From: Thermoplasmata archaeon
Lineage (GTDB): Archaea; Thermoplasmatota; Thermoplasmata; Thermoplasmatales; Thermoplasmataceae
Length of the DNA stretch: 18,844 bases
Assembly (NCBI GenBank): GCA_021845325.1
Contig: JAKBRR010000007.1
Span: 1 to 18,844, forward strand
Reading direction: 5' to 3'
Part shown: positions 8,090-16,530 of the stretch, piece by piece
Layout of the letters: each line of letters opens with the position of its first letter
Numbering within the stretch: position 1 is the stretch's first letter
The notes under the pieces: generated by a model
What the model saw: only the letters and a program-made list of their open reading frames with translations
The model's database searches: none
What the model was told of the DNA's origin: nothing
Made by a program: the position numbers and the translations under genes

Positions 8090-11000
8090 ATGAACGAACA
8101 AAAATTTGATAAGAGTTTCTGGATTGAAAAGTTTAAAACCTTGGGGTACCCTGTAAAGGTTCAAAATTTTCCGATAAATCTAATAAAAGAACAGAAAATA
8201 CTACCTCCTAACACGAACCCTATTGAGGTAAGTAAGGTATTTTCAAATGGATTAATAGATGTCGTAATAGTAGAAGTGAAACCGAGCGAATTATCCAGGG
8301 GAAGATGTGTTAGCATTGCCAGATCATGGAAAAAGAATAATCTTCTAAGTCCCGTTATAATCTTAACAGATGGTAATAGTACTTATATAAGCATATTACC
8401 TGGCATAGATTTTAATTCAGAAGCCAGAGTCTTATATCTTTCTGAGCATCTTTATCACACGGATCAACTAGTCCTGGAATCAATGTTATATGATAATGAT
8501 GATGTAACTCTTTTTGAACACTATAATAATGATTTCTTCCCCTATACCAAAGTGAGAGACGAGTTCTTCATCGGGTACAGGGACATATTCCAGGATTTTT
8601 TGAAGGAACTTGAGCCTTATCTTTCTGAAAATACACGATCTTTTGCACAGAAATTTCTTGGCAGATTAATGTTCCTATATTTCCTTCAAAAGAAAGGCTG
8701 GCTGAAAAACGATAGGCATTTTGTCGATTCGATTGAAGGATATGGGGAGTTAAGCAATTTATATTACAGTGGATTAAACACTGGAAAAATTGAGGGTATA
8801 CCCTTTCTTAACGGTTCACTTTTCGAGAGGGAAGATTTTTTAACCGATGAAAAGGAAAAAGAAATATTCAACATCCTCGAAAATACATTTTTCAGGGCAA
8901 GAAAATTTTTCAACAAATACAATTTCACTGTAGATGAGACCTCGTCAATGGAAGTAGAGGTAAGTATTGACCCTGCACTGATTGGCACGATTTTTGAGAA
9001 TCTGTTATTAGAAAAGGAAAGGGGACAAAAAGGCACATTCTATACGCCAAAAGACGAAATTTCATTCATCTGTAGAAGGGCGCTTGTCAGATATCTGAAA
9101 CTAAAGGACAGTTATAACTCTGAAAGAACAGTTTTTATTGATGGTATTGAAGATTATCTTTCAAACCTAAGGAAGACAAAGAAAATTGATGAAATCCGAA
9201 ATCTGAAGGAAAAACTTCTGACAGTTAGAGTCGTGGACCCTGCAGTGGGTTCAGGTGGATTTCTTGTTATAATGATGCAGGAAATAGTTTCAATCATCAC
9301 GGAAGCAGATTCAATCGCTGGCTGGAATTCTGATGCTTACGAATATAAGAAGGAGATTCACAAAAACCTTTTTGGATTTGACATAGAGCCAGAAGCTGTT
9401 GAAATTGCAAGATTAAGGCTATGGCTATCAATGATTATCGATCAAAAAGTGCCCATACCACTACCAAATCTAGATTTCAAGATTGTTGATATATCAGATT
9501 CTTTGCAACTACAAAGCAATCAGAGAAATATCGAAACCGAGGTAGAAGAGGAAAAAGAATACCTTGCAGAATTAATAGAAAAGTATTCAAACGAACATAA
9601 TCATGAAAACAAAATAATTTTAAAACAAAAGATAAATGTTCATAGTAAAAATCTTCTAAAACTGGGTCTCAATCCAGGTGTCATAGAAAGCTACATGGTC
9701 AGCCAAGCTGACATCGTCGTTATGAACCCCCCTTATGTTCGTCAGGAGTTAATAAAACCAGAGAGAAAGAAATACTATGCAAGTAATTTTGGGTTAGATA
9801 AAAAATCCGATCTATATGTATATTTCTTTAGAAGGGCAGTCTCTCTTCTTAAACCAAATGGATTTGTATCTGTTATATGTTCAGACAAGTGGCTTGAAAC
9901 ATCATACGGAGCAAAATTGCAAGAGTTTTTGAAAAATCGACTTATTTCAATTTTTGGACAGAGAAACCGTTCTTTCAGTGCTGATATAAACACTATAATT
10001 GCTGTCTATGGTAAGGACATGCAAGAAGGCACTATCGATTTTGTATATTTGAATAGTTATGCTTCAAAGAACATCATTCGCCTTAATATGATGGATAGGG
10101 AAGAGCTCAAACCAGGAAAGTGGTTTTACCTCCGTGCTCCAAAAATGTTCATGGAAAAAATTTATCCAAAATTAAATCACACTTTGAGAGAGTTCGCTAG
10201 TTTAAAAAGAGGTTTTACCACTGGCGCAAATGATTTTTTTTACATGAAAGATGTTTCATCTCAATTTCATTCAGACTATATATCTAACCCAAAGAAGTTT
10301 GAAGAACTGGGCATTAACGCGAAGAGTGATAAAGAGTTGGAGGAGCAGAAATTGATCTATATTGAGAACGAAGGGGGAGAGAAATTCGTAATTGATAAGG
10401 ACGATGTACAGCCTCTTTTGAGGTCTCCAAAACAAATCTCTGGCTTTTTGATTGTTAAACTTACAACACTGTGTCTCAATACTAGGAATCCTGGTCGATA
10501 TACGAATAAATACATATTTCTTGGAGAGCAGAAAGAGGTTTTAGTGAAAGGGAAAAATGTTACCATAAAGGGATATAATAGATTGGAAACAACTAAAAAT
10601 AGAAAACCTTGGTTTAAACTACCTGATCTAAAGCCTTCAAGAATAGTAGTCCCGATGTCACTAATGGATAAAATTTTTATACCCTTCTCAAAAGAGCCAA
10701 TAATCGTAGATGCTAGGCTTTACACCCTACAAACTAATGAAATTGATAAAGTATGGTCATATCTAAACTCTACATTCTTTCTACTAACAATAGAGTTACT
10801 CTCTCGAAGATTAGGTGGAGGTGCACTTGATATCAAGGTCAGTGATTATGAAACCATGTTCGTGCCGGATTTAAACAAAATTCAGTTTGAGTTTAACAAA
10901 GATAAACTACTAAATAGATCCCCAAAGATTTACTATGAAGAAGTGAAAGAAAGCAGTCATTTTGAACTGGATCTAGTTGTAGCAAAGGCTTTAGGATTTA

Positions 11001-11113
11001 CAGACAGCAAAGAATTAGTTGAGAAACTTCACAGTGAGTATATAGAACTAGTGGAAGATCGACTTATAAAAGCAGATAGACCATTAAAAAGCAGAGATGA
11101 AGTCTATGACTAA
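8090..11113 (+). CDS. Eco57I-type N6-adenine DNA methyltransferase of a restriction-like system
   Basis: A 1007-residue protein. Residues 50-105 form an alpha/beta segment with D57 and E62-V-K64, reminiscent of the (D/E)-x-K core of restriction-nuclease folds but too tightly spaced to call active. Residues 150-280 are a helical linker. The methyltransferase core runs from about 290 to 650: GTFYTP near 315-320, SAM-binding DPAVGSGG at 383-390, a second Asp in the FDIEPEAVEIARLRL block (430-444), and catalytic NPPY at 546-549, which marks exocyclic amino (N6-adenine) methylation. From about 700 on (KRGFTTG, then an extended alpha/beta region) lies a probable target-recognition region. The start is fixed by a Shine-Dalgarno motif. 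The stop overlaps the helicase start by 17 bp, so the two are translated together. It resembles PglX and the methylase part of type ISP enzymes. Confidence 0.9.
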   Translation: MNEQKFDKSFWIEKFKTLGYPVKVQNFPINLIKEQKILPPNTNPIEVSKVFSNGLIDVVIVEVKPSELSRGRCVSIARSWKKNNLLSPVIILTDGNSTYISILPGIDFNSEARVLYLSEHLYHTDQLVLESMLYDNDDVTLFEHYNNDFFPYTKVRDEFFIGYRDIFQDFLKELEPYLSENTRSFAQKFLGRLMFLYFLQKKGWLKNDRHFVDSIEGYGELSNLYYSGLNTGKIEGIPFLNGSLFEREDFLTDEKEKEIFNILENTFFRARKFFNKYNFTVDETSSMEVEVSIDPALIGTIFENLLLEKERGQKGTFYTPKDEISFICRRALVRYLKLKDSYNSERTVFIDGIEDYLSNLRKTKKIDEIRNLKEKLLTVRVVDPAVGSGGFLVIMMQEIVSIITEADSIAGWNSDAYEYKKEIHKNLFGFDIEPEAVEIARLRLWLSMIIDQKVPIPLPNLDFKIVDISDSLQLQSNQRNIETEVEEEKEYLAELIEKYSNEHNHENKIILKQKINVHSKNLLKLGLNPGVIESYMVSQADIVVMNPPYVRQELIKPERKKYYASNFGLDKKSDLYVYFFRRAVSLLKPNGFVSVICSDKWLETSYGAKLQEFLKNRLISIFGQRNRSFSADINTIIAVYGKDMQEGTIDFVYLNSYASKNIIRLNMMDREELKPGKWFYLRAPKMFMEKIYPKLNHTLREFASLKRGFTTGANDFFYMKDVSSQFHSDYISNPKKFEELGINAKSDKELEEQKLIYIENEGGEKFVIDKDDVQPLLRSPKQISGFLIVKLTTLCLNTRNPGRYTNKYIFLGEQKEVLVKGKNVTIKGYNRLETTKNRKPWFKLPDLKPSRIVVPMSLMDKIFIPFSKEPIIVDARLYTLQTNEIDKVWSYLNSTFFLLTIELLSRRLGGGALDIKVSDYETMFVPDLNKIQFEFNKDKLLNRSPKIYYEEVKESSHFELDLVVAKALGFTDSKELVEKLHSEYIELVEDRLIKADRPLKSRDEVYD

Positions 11114-14100
11114 TATAATAGAAAACTCAAAAAAGAAACTAGCCGATGTTCTGAATAAAGAAGTTAGGAATGTTAATGAGATAGCAATAGCCTCAGCATA
11201 TTTTAACATTGAAGGATACAGGAGTATTCAGACAGTTTTAAAAAATAAGCCATTGAAACTCCTATTAGGAAGAGAACCATCAGAAAGTATAAGATTCGAA
11301 GAGGATCTAATAAATAACCTTGAAAAACAGAATGAAAAATTCAAGAAAGAAGAAGAGGAAAATCTCTCGAATGAAGTAAGGATGAACGAGGATGATAACA
11401 GTTACTTTTCCATACTTCGTGAAGCTGATAATTTTTTCAAGAGTCAGAATGTAGAAGTAAGAAATGTGAAAGGGAGGTTTTTTCATGGAAAGGCTTACCT
11501 TGGTGTGAATCCATCATTTACGGAAATAGTAAGTGGTTTTGCTACTGTAGGTTCAAGTAATTTTACAGGAGGTGGTCTGTCAGGAAACAGGGAACTAAAT
11601 ATGTTCACCACTGAAAGGGAAGCTATAATAGATCTAACGAAATGGTTCCTGGACCTTTGGAAAGAAGAGAATTCTATAGATTTTAAGGATGAGTTTCTAA
11701 AACTACTTGAAAATTATGTTACCACGCACAGCCCTTATGAAGTACTTGCCAAGGCACTTTACGAAGTATATAAGCCACAGATAGATGAGGCAAATACAAA
11801 TAGCCTCATGAAAACACTGTTCCCACATCAGATTCTTTCAACAATACAGGCATCAAGGATTCTAAAAGAATATAACGGTGTTGTGGTAGCGGATTCAACA
11901 GGACTTGGAAAAACAAGAGTGGGAATAAATTTAACTCAGATGGCAATAAATGAAGGCAAGAATCCATTGCTCATAGCACCGAAGAGCTCAATGGATACCA
12001 CATGGAAGGATGAAATGGACAAAACCCATGTACACATAGATTCTATTTCGTCAGAGTATCTTTCCAGTCATCCTGAGGAAACTGTAAAAAACTATGCCGA
12101 TAAGGATTTTATTCTTATAGATGAGGCACATTATTTCAGATCGCAATCATCAAACAGGTATGGCGCACTGCGTGATCTCATGTCAACAGGCAACAAACAG
12201 ATTGTCCTGCTCACTGCCACACCAATAAACAACAGTCTTATGGATCTATACGCTCTTCTATCACTTTATCTGAGAGAAGACTCTATTTCCGACATCAGTC
12301 CTTCATTGAGGGGATACTTTTCATTACAACAGAAATTCTGGATTAATAATAAACCGGTTGAAATGGACCCAATATTGAGAAGATTTGTAGTGAGAACATC
12401 AAGAGAACTTGCAAAGGCACTCAGTAAGGACGGTTTAAATTTCCCTCTTCGTAAACTTGACGATGATCCTGGGAACAGATACAGCACTCAAATAGACTAC
12501 GAAAAAATTAACAGTATATTTGACACAATGAATTTTGTATACTACGATTATGCTATAGACAGATTAGGTGATAAACTTAAGCTTCCTAACGGCTCCCAAA
12601 TATCAACAGATGCAATGTCGCAAAAGAAGGACTCACTAAAGTCACTGGTTAAAGTGGTGATCAGGATAAATTTCTTTAAAAGATTAGAAAGCAGTGTTCA
12701 CGCTTTCAGGGTGACACTTCAAACCTTAAAGACGTACATATCCACTTCCATAAAATACGCAGAAGAAAAAGGATATTTCATCCCACCAAAGATGAAAGGG
12801 GACATAACTGAAATGTATGATGAAGATGAAGAATGGTCAACTCCAGATCCAGTTGATCTTTTTACTGGTAAATACACCAGCATAATGGAAAAATGTAAAC
12901 TTGATCAAGACGAAATAAATAGATACGTAACCAATTCACAAAAAGACATCAAAGACATAGAGTCAATACTTTCAATTCTTCCAAAAGTGGACGAAAAATT
13001 AAATCAGACAGTTGAAAAGATAAAAAACATAGAAATTACTGGAAATAATGGAGTCATAATTTTCACCCAGTATTCAGCAACTGCTGAATACGTATATGAA
13101 AACCTGAAAAATGAGATGAAGGATAATGTCATGTTAACAACAGGTAAAAGATGCCTTGACAGAAAAGGTAATAATAAGGATAAAACGAGTGTAATAAAGG
13201 ATTTCATGAAGAACGGAGGTTATATAGTCAGCACCGATGTACTGAGTGAGAGCCAAAACCTGCAAAATGCACAGTATGTTGTAAACTACGATTTTCCATG
13301 GAATCCCGTTGTATTAATTCAAAGAGCTGGTAGGATAGATAGAATTGGCTCAACGCATAAGGAGGTTTATCTTGTTAACATTCTCCCTGTTAATGGTGAT
13401 GAGGAAGATCCAAAAAGCCTGGCACATTTCCTGAGTGTGATGAAAAAATTGTACAGTAGAATCGATCTTATAAGTAACACTGTTGGTATAGATTCTACAA
13501 CACTGGGGGAAGATGCATCTCCAAGGGATTTTGGTATACAGGAAGCCATAGCACGGAACGATCCCGGGATCCTTGATGTCCTCATGGAAAAGGTTGAACA
13601 GTTTACAAAGGACCCAATAGAAACACTGGCTTCAATCATCAACAGTAAGGGAGAAAAGTGGCTGGAGGACTTACCATACGGAATTGGAGCTTATAAGAAT
13701 TCAGAAAGAGAAGGACTGTTCATTTTGTTCAGGGCTGGAGAATCTTATTACTGGGTGTTGAAATACTACGATGGTAGCAAGGAATCAATAAGCAATCCAA
13801 ATGAAATTATTAAGATATTACTGGAGGGAGAATATGACAATATTGGGGAAGTTATTGATTACGATGAATTAATGGATAAATTTAAAAATTTAAAAGAAAC
13901 CCTGAAACAAAAGATCGAAGGAGAAAAATCAAAGAAAGAGATCTTACAGGGTAGAAAAGCAAGTTCCAACAAACAGGAAAGAGAAATATATGAAGCGTTA
14001 CAGAAAAGTGGACCAGAAGGGATAAAGCTCTCAAGAAGATTCAACGTTGAACGAGCGAAGCAAATTGTTGTAACAACCTTACATAAAGCAATGCAGGATG

Positions 14101-14234
14101 GAAATCTTCTATCAAAGGCACGGGAAATCTTAAATTCAAACGTAAACGATGAAAATATACCTGAAGAAGTGGAAACTCATATTGATCTGCAAAGAGTCTG
14201 CTGGTGTCTTTTAAGAAAGTCTGGTGGTTTTTAG
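11097..14234 (+). CDS. PLD-nuclease-like plus SNF2-type helicase partner of the methylase
   Basis: A 1045-residue protein. An N-terminal PLD-like domain (about 1-200) shows H130-G-K132 followed by GSSN at 152-155; the Asp expected four residues after the Lys is absent. The helicase follows: STGLGKT at 267-273, DEAH at 342-345, TATP at 373-376, and QRAGRIDRIGS at 743-753, the SNF2/RapA form of motif VI. A long helical insert (about 470-640) and a charged C-terminal region (900-1045) complete it. SNF2-type motors translocate on duplex DNA, and PLD domains often provide phosphodiesterase activity. With the methylase upstream, this would be the restriction or translocation half of a two-gene system. 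An alternative ATG lies at 11106. I see no BREX (PglZ, BrxC) or DISARM (DUF1998) partner genes nearby. Confidence 0.9.
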   Translation: MKSMTNIIENSKKKLADVLNKEVRNVNEIAIASAYFNIEGYRSIQTVLKNKPLKLLLGREPSESIRFEEDLINNLEKQNEKFKKEEEENLSNEVRMNEDDNSYFSILREADNFFKSQNVEVRNVKGRFFHGKAYLGVNPSFTEIVSGFATVGSSNFTGGGLSGNRELNMFTTEREAIIDLTKWFLDLWKEENSIDFKDEFLKLLENYVTTHSPYEVLAKALYEVYKPQIDEANTNSLMKTLFPHQILSTIQASRILKEYNGVVVADSTGLGKTRVGINLTQMAINEGKNPLLIAPKSSMDTTWKDEMDKTHVHIDSISSEYLSSHPEETVKNYADKDFILIDEAHYFRSQSSNRYGALRDLMSTGNKQIVLLTATPINNSLMDLYALLSLYLREDSISDISPSLRGYFSLQQKFWINNKPVEMDPILRRFVVRTSRELAKALSKDGLNFPLRKLDDDPGNRYSTQIDYEKINSIFDTMNFVYYDYAIDRLGDKLKLPNGSQISTDAMSQKKDSLKSLVKVVIRINFFKRLESSVHAFRVTLQTLKTYISTSIKYAEEKGYFIPPKMKGDITEMYDEDEEWSTPDPVDLFTGKYTSIMEKCKLDQDEINRYVTNSQKDIKDIESILSILPKVDEKLNQTVEKIKNIEITGNNGVIIFTQYSATAEYVYENLKNEMKDNVMLTTGKRCLDRKGNNKDKTSVIKDFMKNGGYIVSTDVLSESQNLQNAQYVVNYDFPWNPVVLIQRAGRIDRIGSTHKEVYLVNILPVNGDEEDPKSLAHFLSVMKKLYSRIDLISNTVGIDSTTLGEDASPRDFGIQEAIARNDPGILDVLMEKVEQFTKDPIETLASIINSKGEKWLEDLPYGIGAYKNSEREGLFILFRAGESYYWVLKYYDGSKESISNPNEIIKILLEGEYDNIGEVIDYDELMDKFKNLKETLKQKIEGEKSKKEILQGRKASSNKQEREIYEALQKSGPEGIKLSRRFNVERAKQIVVTTLHKAMQDGNLLSKAREILNSNVNDENIPEEVETHIDLQRVCWCLLRKSGGF

Positions 14235-14257
14235 ACTGAAAACTGCATTTAGGGGTT

Positions 14258-14276
14258 TTTCCTCAATTAAAGGAAA
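14258..14276 (+). terminator. Possible hairpin terminator after the helicase gene
   Basis: A 6-bp stem (TTTCCT / AGGAAA) with a 7-base A/T loop begins 24 bp after the helicase stop. It is preceded by a T5 run and followed by TTTCTT. It could terminate the operon, but the stem is weak. Confidence 0.35.
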
Positions 14277-14287
14277 TTTCTTAAAGC

Positions 14288-14425
14288 TTAATTCTCAATT
14301 TTCCCTAGTTCAACTCTAATCGGAATTTTGCTATCATCAAGCACAATTAAGTGTTTAGTTTTCAAGGCTAATCTAAAAATAGATATAAATTCTTCAGGTT
14401 CGCATAAAAGTGGGGTAAAGAAATA
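14288..14425 (-). pseudogene. Possible C-terminal gene remnant, reverse strand
   Basis: A 45-codon open frame ending in TAA at 14288-14290 has no in-frame ATG, GTG or TTG start. Its translation looks like the end of a real protein (EEFISIFRLALKTKHLIVLD, then IPIRVELGKIEN) rather than random AT-rich sequence. No family is recognised. It sits in the decayed region between the helicase operon and the D12 methylase remnant. It could also be chance; a protein search with the 45 residues would decide. Confidence 0.3.
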
Positions 14426-14586
14426 TTACAGTTCACCTCCATATTTTTAGGTGGATTTTAATAGAAAAGGCTCAAAAATTAAGGTAATTTAAAGTCATGA
14501 AAAAAGTAATTTTGACCACATTTACATGAAGAAATCAGCTTGAAAATTGGATGATCAGCGGAGGATTTACTTGGCCATAGAGGTGA

Positions 14587-14961
14587 AACTTAGATTTGCT
14601 GCTCCTGAAGATTGAAAGGTTTGCATTCCTAAAGAAATGGATTATAGAAAATATAGATTTCAAGAAGACCCTATTAAAGTACAATACGATAAGAGTCTTT
14701 CTTTATATTGATCCTCCCTACTTGAAGGGCAGCGAGATATACTCGTACAGTTTTACAATGGTTTAGTTCAGGGGTCTCAAGGATATGTTGGATGAACACA
14801 AGGGAAGTTACCTTCTCAGTTTATCCATGATAGATCCTGAGATGATTGACATTTATGGCCAGCCTGATCTTGTGACCGAACACAACCGGCCAACAACATT
14901 GAAGCAACTAGGAAAGAGCAATCAGTGGGATTGCGGCTACTGGTGGAGATTTAAGAATTAG
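14587..14961 (+). pseudogene. 3' remnant of a D12-class (Dam-like) N6-adenine DNA methylase
   Basis: The frame gives 124 codons interrupted by one TAG at 14764-14766. The part before it contains FKKTLLKYNTIRVFLYIDPPYLKG, where DPPY (14710-14721) is the catalytic motif of adenine methylases and the preceding block fits D12/Dam proteins. The part after the TAG continues in the same frame (FRGLKDMLDEHKGSYLLSLS) to a natural stop at 14961. The N-terminal half with the SAM-binding motif is missing; a TGA lies directly upstream at 14584. It is therefore both truncated and nonsense-mutated. Base composition is richer in G and C than the surrounding DNA, which suggests a different origin. It may be the relic of an older restriction-modification unit. 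Confidence 0.75.
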
Positions 14962-15044
14962 TAAATAAACAAATAGATAAGTAACAGAATCCACTACCGT
15001 TGCTTAAGAGAGGATGAAAAGCGGATTTAAATGGGCATGAGTTA

Positions 15045-15725
15045 TTGAATGATTTACGCAATCAAACTAAAAAATATTTTGCTTTATTATTGAGAGATTA
15101 TTATCCAATATTATTGGTATCTGCCGTTTTTTTCATTGTAAGTATCTATGTTCCCAATGTAAAATATCTTTATCTGAGTTCTACTAGACCTTGGTCTATC
15201 TTTACGTATATGTTTGTTTATGACGGATATGTAAACATTGAACTATTCATAATGTTATTCTTTTTTTATTTGGTTGCAAGCTACAGATTTTCTGATGTAT
15301 GGAAACTGAAAATGTCAAGATTCTTGACGGTTTCAATGTTCTTGATAGCAATCATTTCTGGGATATATTGGGTAATATTGTTTCCAAAATCTCCGGGGTA
15401 TGGCCAGTCGGGAGTAGTATACGCACTATATGGGATGGTGTTTATAATTTCTTTGATGAGTCCATTGGGTTATTTCCGGGTATCAGTTAATTCTTTAAAA
15501 CAAAGGCTTAATGAAAATTGGATTGGCTTTGCAGCAGCTCTCATTAGTGCTATTATTTTCGTGTGGATTATATTTCAGCTATGGCTCAGCAAAATTTATT
15601 TTTTTAATGAACATTTAGACGTAGGCTACCAGTTACATGAAGTATCATTTCTTTTAGGGATCATTATAGGAATATGTGGATTCTGGTATATCAGTAGACC
15701 TAGGAAACTCACCAAATCTCTTTAG
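15045..15725 (+). CDS. Rhomboid-like intramembrane serine protease
   Basis: A 226-residue protein with about six hydrophobic segments. The sequence GYGQSGVVYALYGM carries the rhomboid G-x-S-G active site with Ser122 at the head of a helix, and HEVSFLLGIIIG places the second catalytic residue, His198, in the last helix. The spacing is normal for the family, which cleaves substrates inside the membrane. The R-P-W-S-I-F-T-Y-M-F segment (48-57) fits the loop region after the first helix. The only in-frame start is TTG at 15045; no ATG precedes it before the upstream stop, and no good Shine-Dalgarno motif is present, so the start is uncertain. The gene is AT-rich and is flanked on both sides by GC-richer gene remnants, so it may have been inserted there. 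Confidence 0.75.
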   Translation: MNDLRNQTKKYFALLLRDYYPILLVSAVFFIVSIYVPNVKYLYLSSTRPWSIFTYMFVYDGYVNIELFIMLFFFYLVASYRFSDVWKLKMSRFLTVSMFLIAIISGIYWVILFPKSPGYGQSGVVYALYGMVFIISLMSPLGYFRVSVNSLKQRLNENWIGFAAALISAIIFVWIIFQLWLSKIYFFNEHLDVGYQLHEVSFLLGIIIGICGFWYISRPRKLTKSL

Positions 15726-15733
15726 TCAAAGCA

Positions 15734-15910
15734 GTGGACCAGGTTGGAAAGATGCTTGAGAATGTTGACAGCATGCAGGAAATAGTTGGGGAAGACTTGG
15801 GCCTTGCAGACTGGCTTGGGGAAAAGATGGAGAAAAAGTTCAATTATGTGATATCCAGGATAGCGGATGAGAATGCAAAGGAGATGCGAGAGGGTATACA
15901 ACTACCGTAG
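15734..15910 (+). CDS. Small GC-richer ORF, probably the 3' remnant of a lost gene
   Basis: From GTG at 15734 the frame encodes 58 residues (MLENVDSMQEIVGEDLGLAD in its first part, then a charged helix ending MREGIQLP). Codon choice is clearly coding-like and much richer in G and C than neighbouring genes. The same frame is open a little upstream into the end of the rhomboid gene, and there is no Shine-Dalgarno motif at the GTG; an ATG at 15752 is the alternative start. The acidic, helical sequence resembles the end of a longer protein. I do not recognise the family. It starts 8 bp after the rhomboid stop. Confidence 0.4.
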   Translation: MDQVGKMLENVDSMQEIVGEDLGLADWLGEKMEKKFNYVISRIADENAKEMREGIQLP

Positions 15911-15942
15911 AATCAAGTTAAGCGAGATGATAATGTAATCGA

Positions 15943-16524
15943 TTATACCCTAGTCTTGAAAGAATCTGCCTTTATTCCATTTATTATTGTTTTAGATTCT
16001 ATTAGACCAGGCGACTTCCCTGACTTTTTATAAAACGTTGTCTCGATATAAATATCTATTTCTAAACCCATTTGGCGAGACAAAATTAGTAAAGAATATT
16101 TACCTTGACATCCTTTTTTTAACGAATCTCCATCTAACGTTATGCTATCACCTAAGTTTTCCCCACCCTCTTCGTATATAGTCACACTAATTTTTTTCAG
16201 AGATTTGAACTTAATGGTTAACTTTTCGATTTCTCTTTTCAGAAGGCTATGGTTTGGCAAACATAGTTTAAAAGGAAATTTGTATTGATATTTAGAGTTC
16301 GCATCTACCTTTTCAGTTTCAATGACCACGTTACTGCATCCCGCCTTGTCAATTGATAAATCGGAAAAAATATAAATTTCTATAAGATCATAATATGTTT
16401 GTAGATAGAATTTCTTGAAAAATCGATTTTTGATCAATCTCTTCTCAAAAATCTGCAATAACCCAATAAACACAAGGAAAATGGTTGTGACTATACTAAA
16501 AATCATATAGGATGAAAAGGTCAA
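15943..16524 (-). CDS. Unknown protein with one N-terminal membrane anchor
   Basis: A 193-residue protein. Residues 6-24 (about YMIFSIVTTIFLVFIGLLQ) are a strong membrane segment, followed by a basic stretch (EKRLIKNRFFKK), which predicts that the C-terminal domain lies in the cytoplasm. That domain (40-193) alternates short hydrophobic strands with charged turns and is probably beta-rich. I do not recognise it. The annotated start is TTG; an ATG at codon 7 (16506) is an equally likely start and keeps the membrane segment. It begins 6 bp after the stop of the 175-residue gene, so the two form an operon. It is a candidate membrane-anchored effector or sensor for its soluble neighbours. Confidence 0.7.
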   Translation of the reverse strand: MTFSSYMIFSIVTTIFLVFIGLLQIFEKRLIKNRFFKKFYLQTYYDLIEIYIFSDLSIDKAGCSNVVIETEKVDANSKYQYKFPFKLCLPNHSLLKREIEKLTIKFKSLKKISVTIYEEGGENLGDSITLDGDSLKKGCQGKYSLLILSRQMGLEIDIYIETTFYKKSGKSPGLIESKTIINGIKADSFKTRV

Positions 16525-16530
16525 TTCAAG

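Noticed and set aside
7902..8093. 63-codon frame with TTG start just before the methylase gene
   Set aside because: It contains the probable promoter and the Shine-Dalgarno site of the methylase gene, lacks its own ribosome binding site, and has no recognisable content.
8090..14234. BREX or DISARM assignment for the methylase-helicase pair
   Set aside because: The diagnostic partners (PglZ, BrxC, DUF1998 proteins) are not present in the window, so the specific name is not supported.
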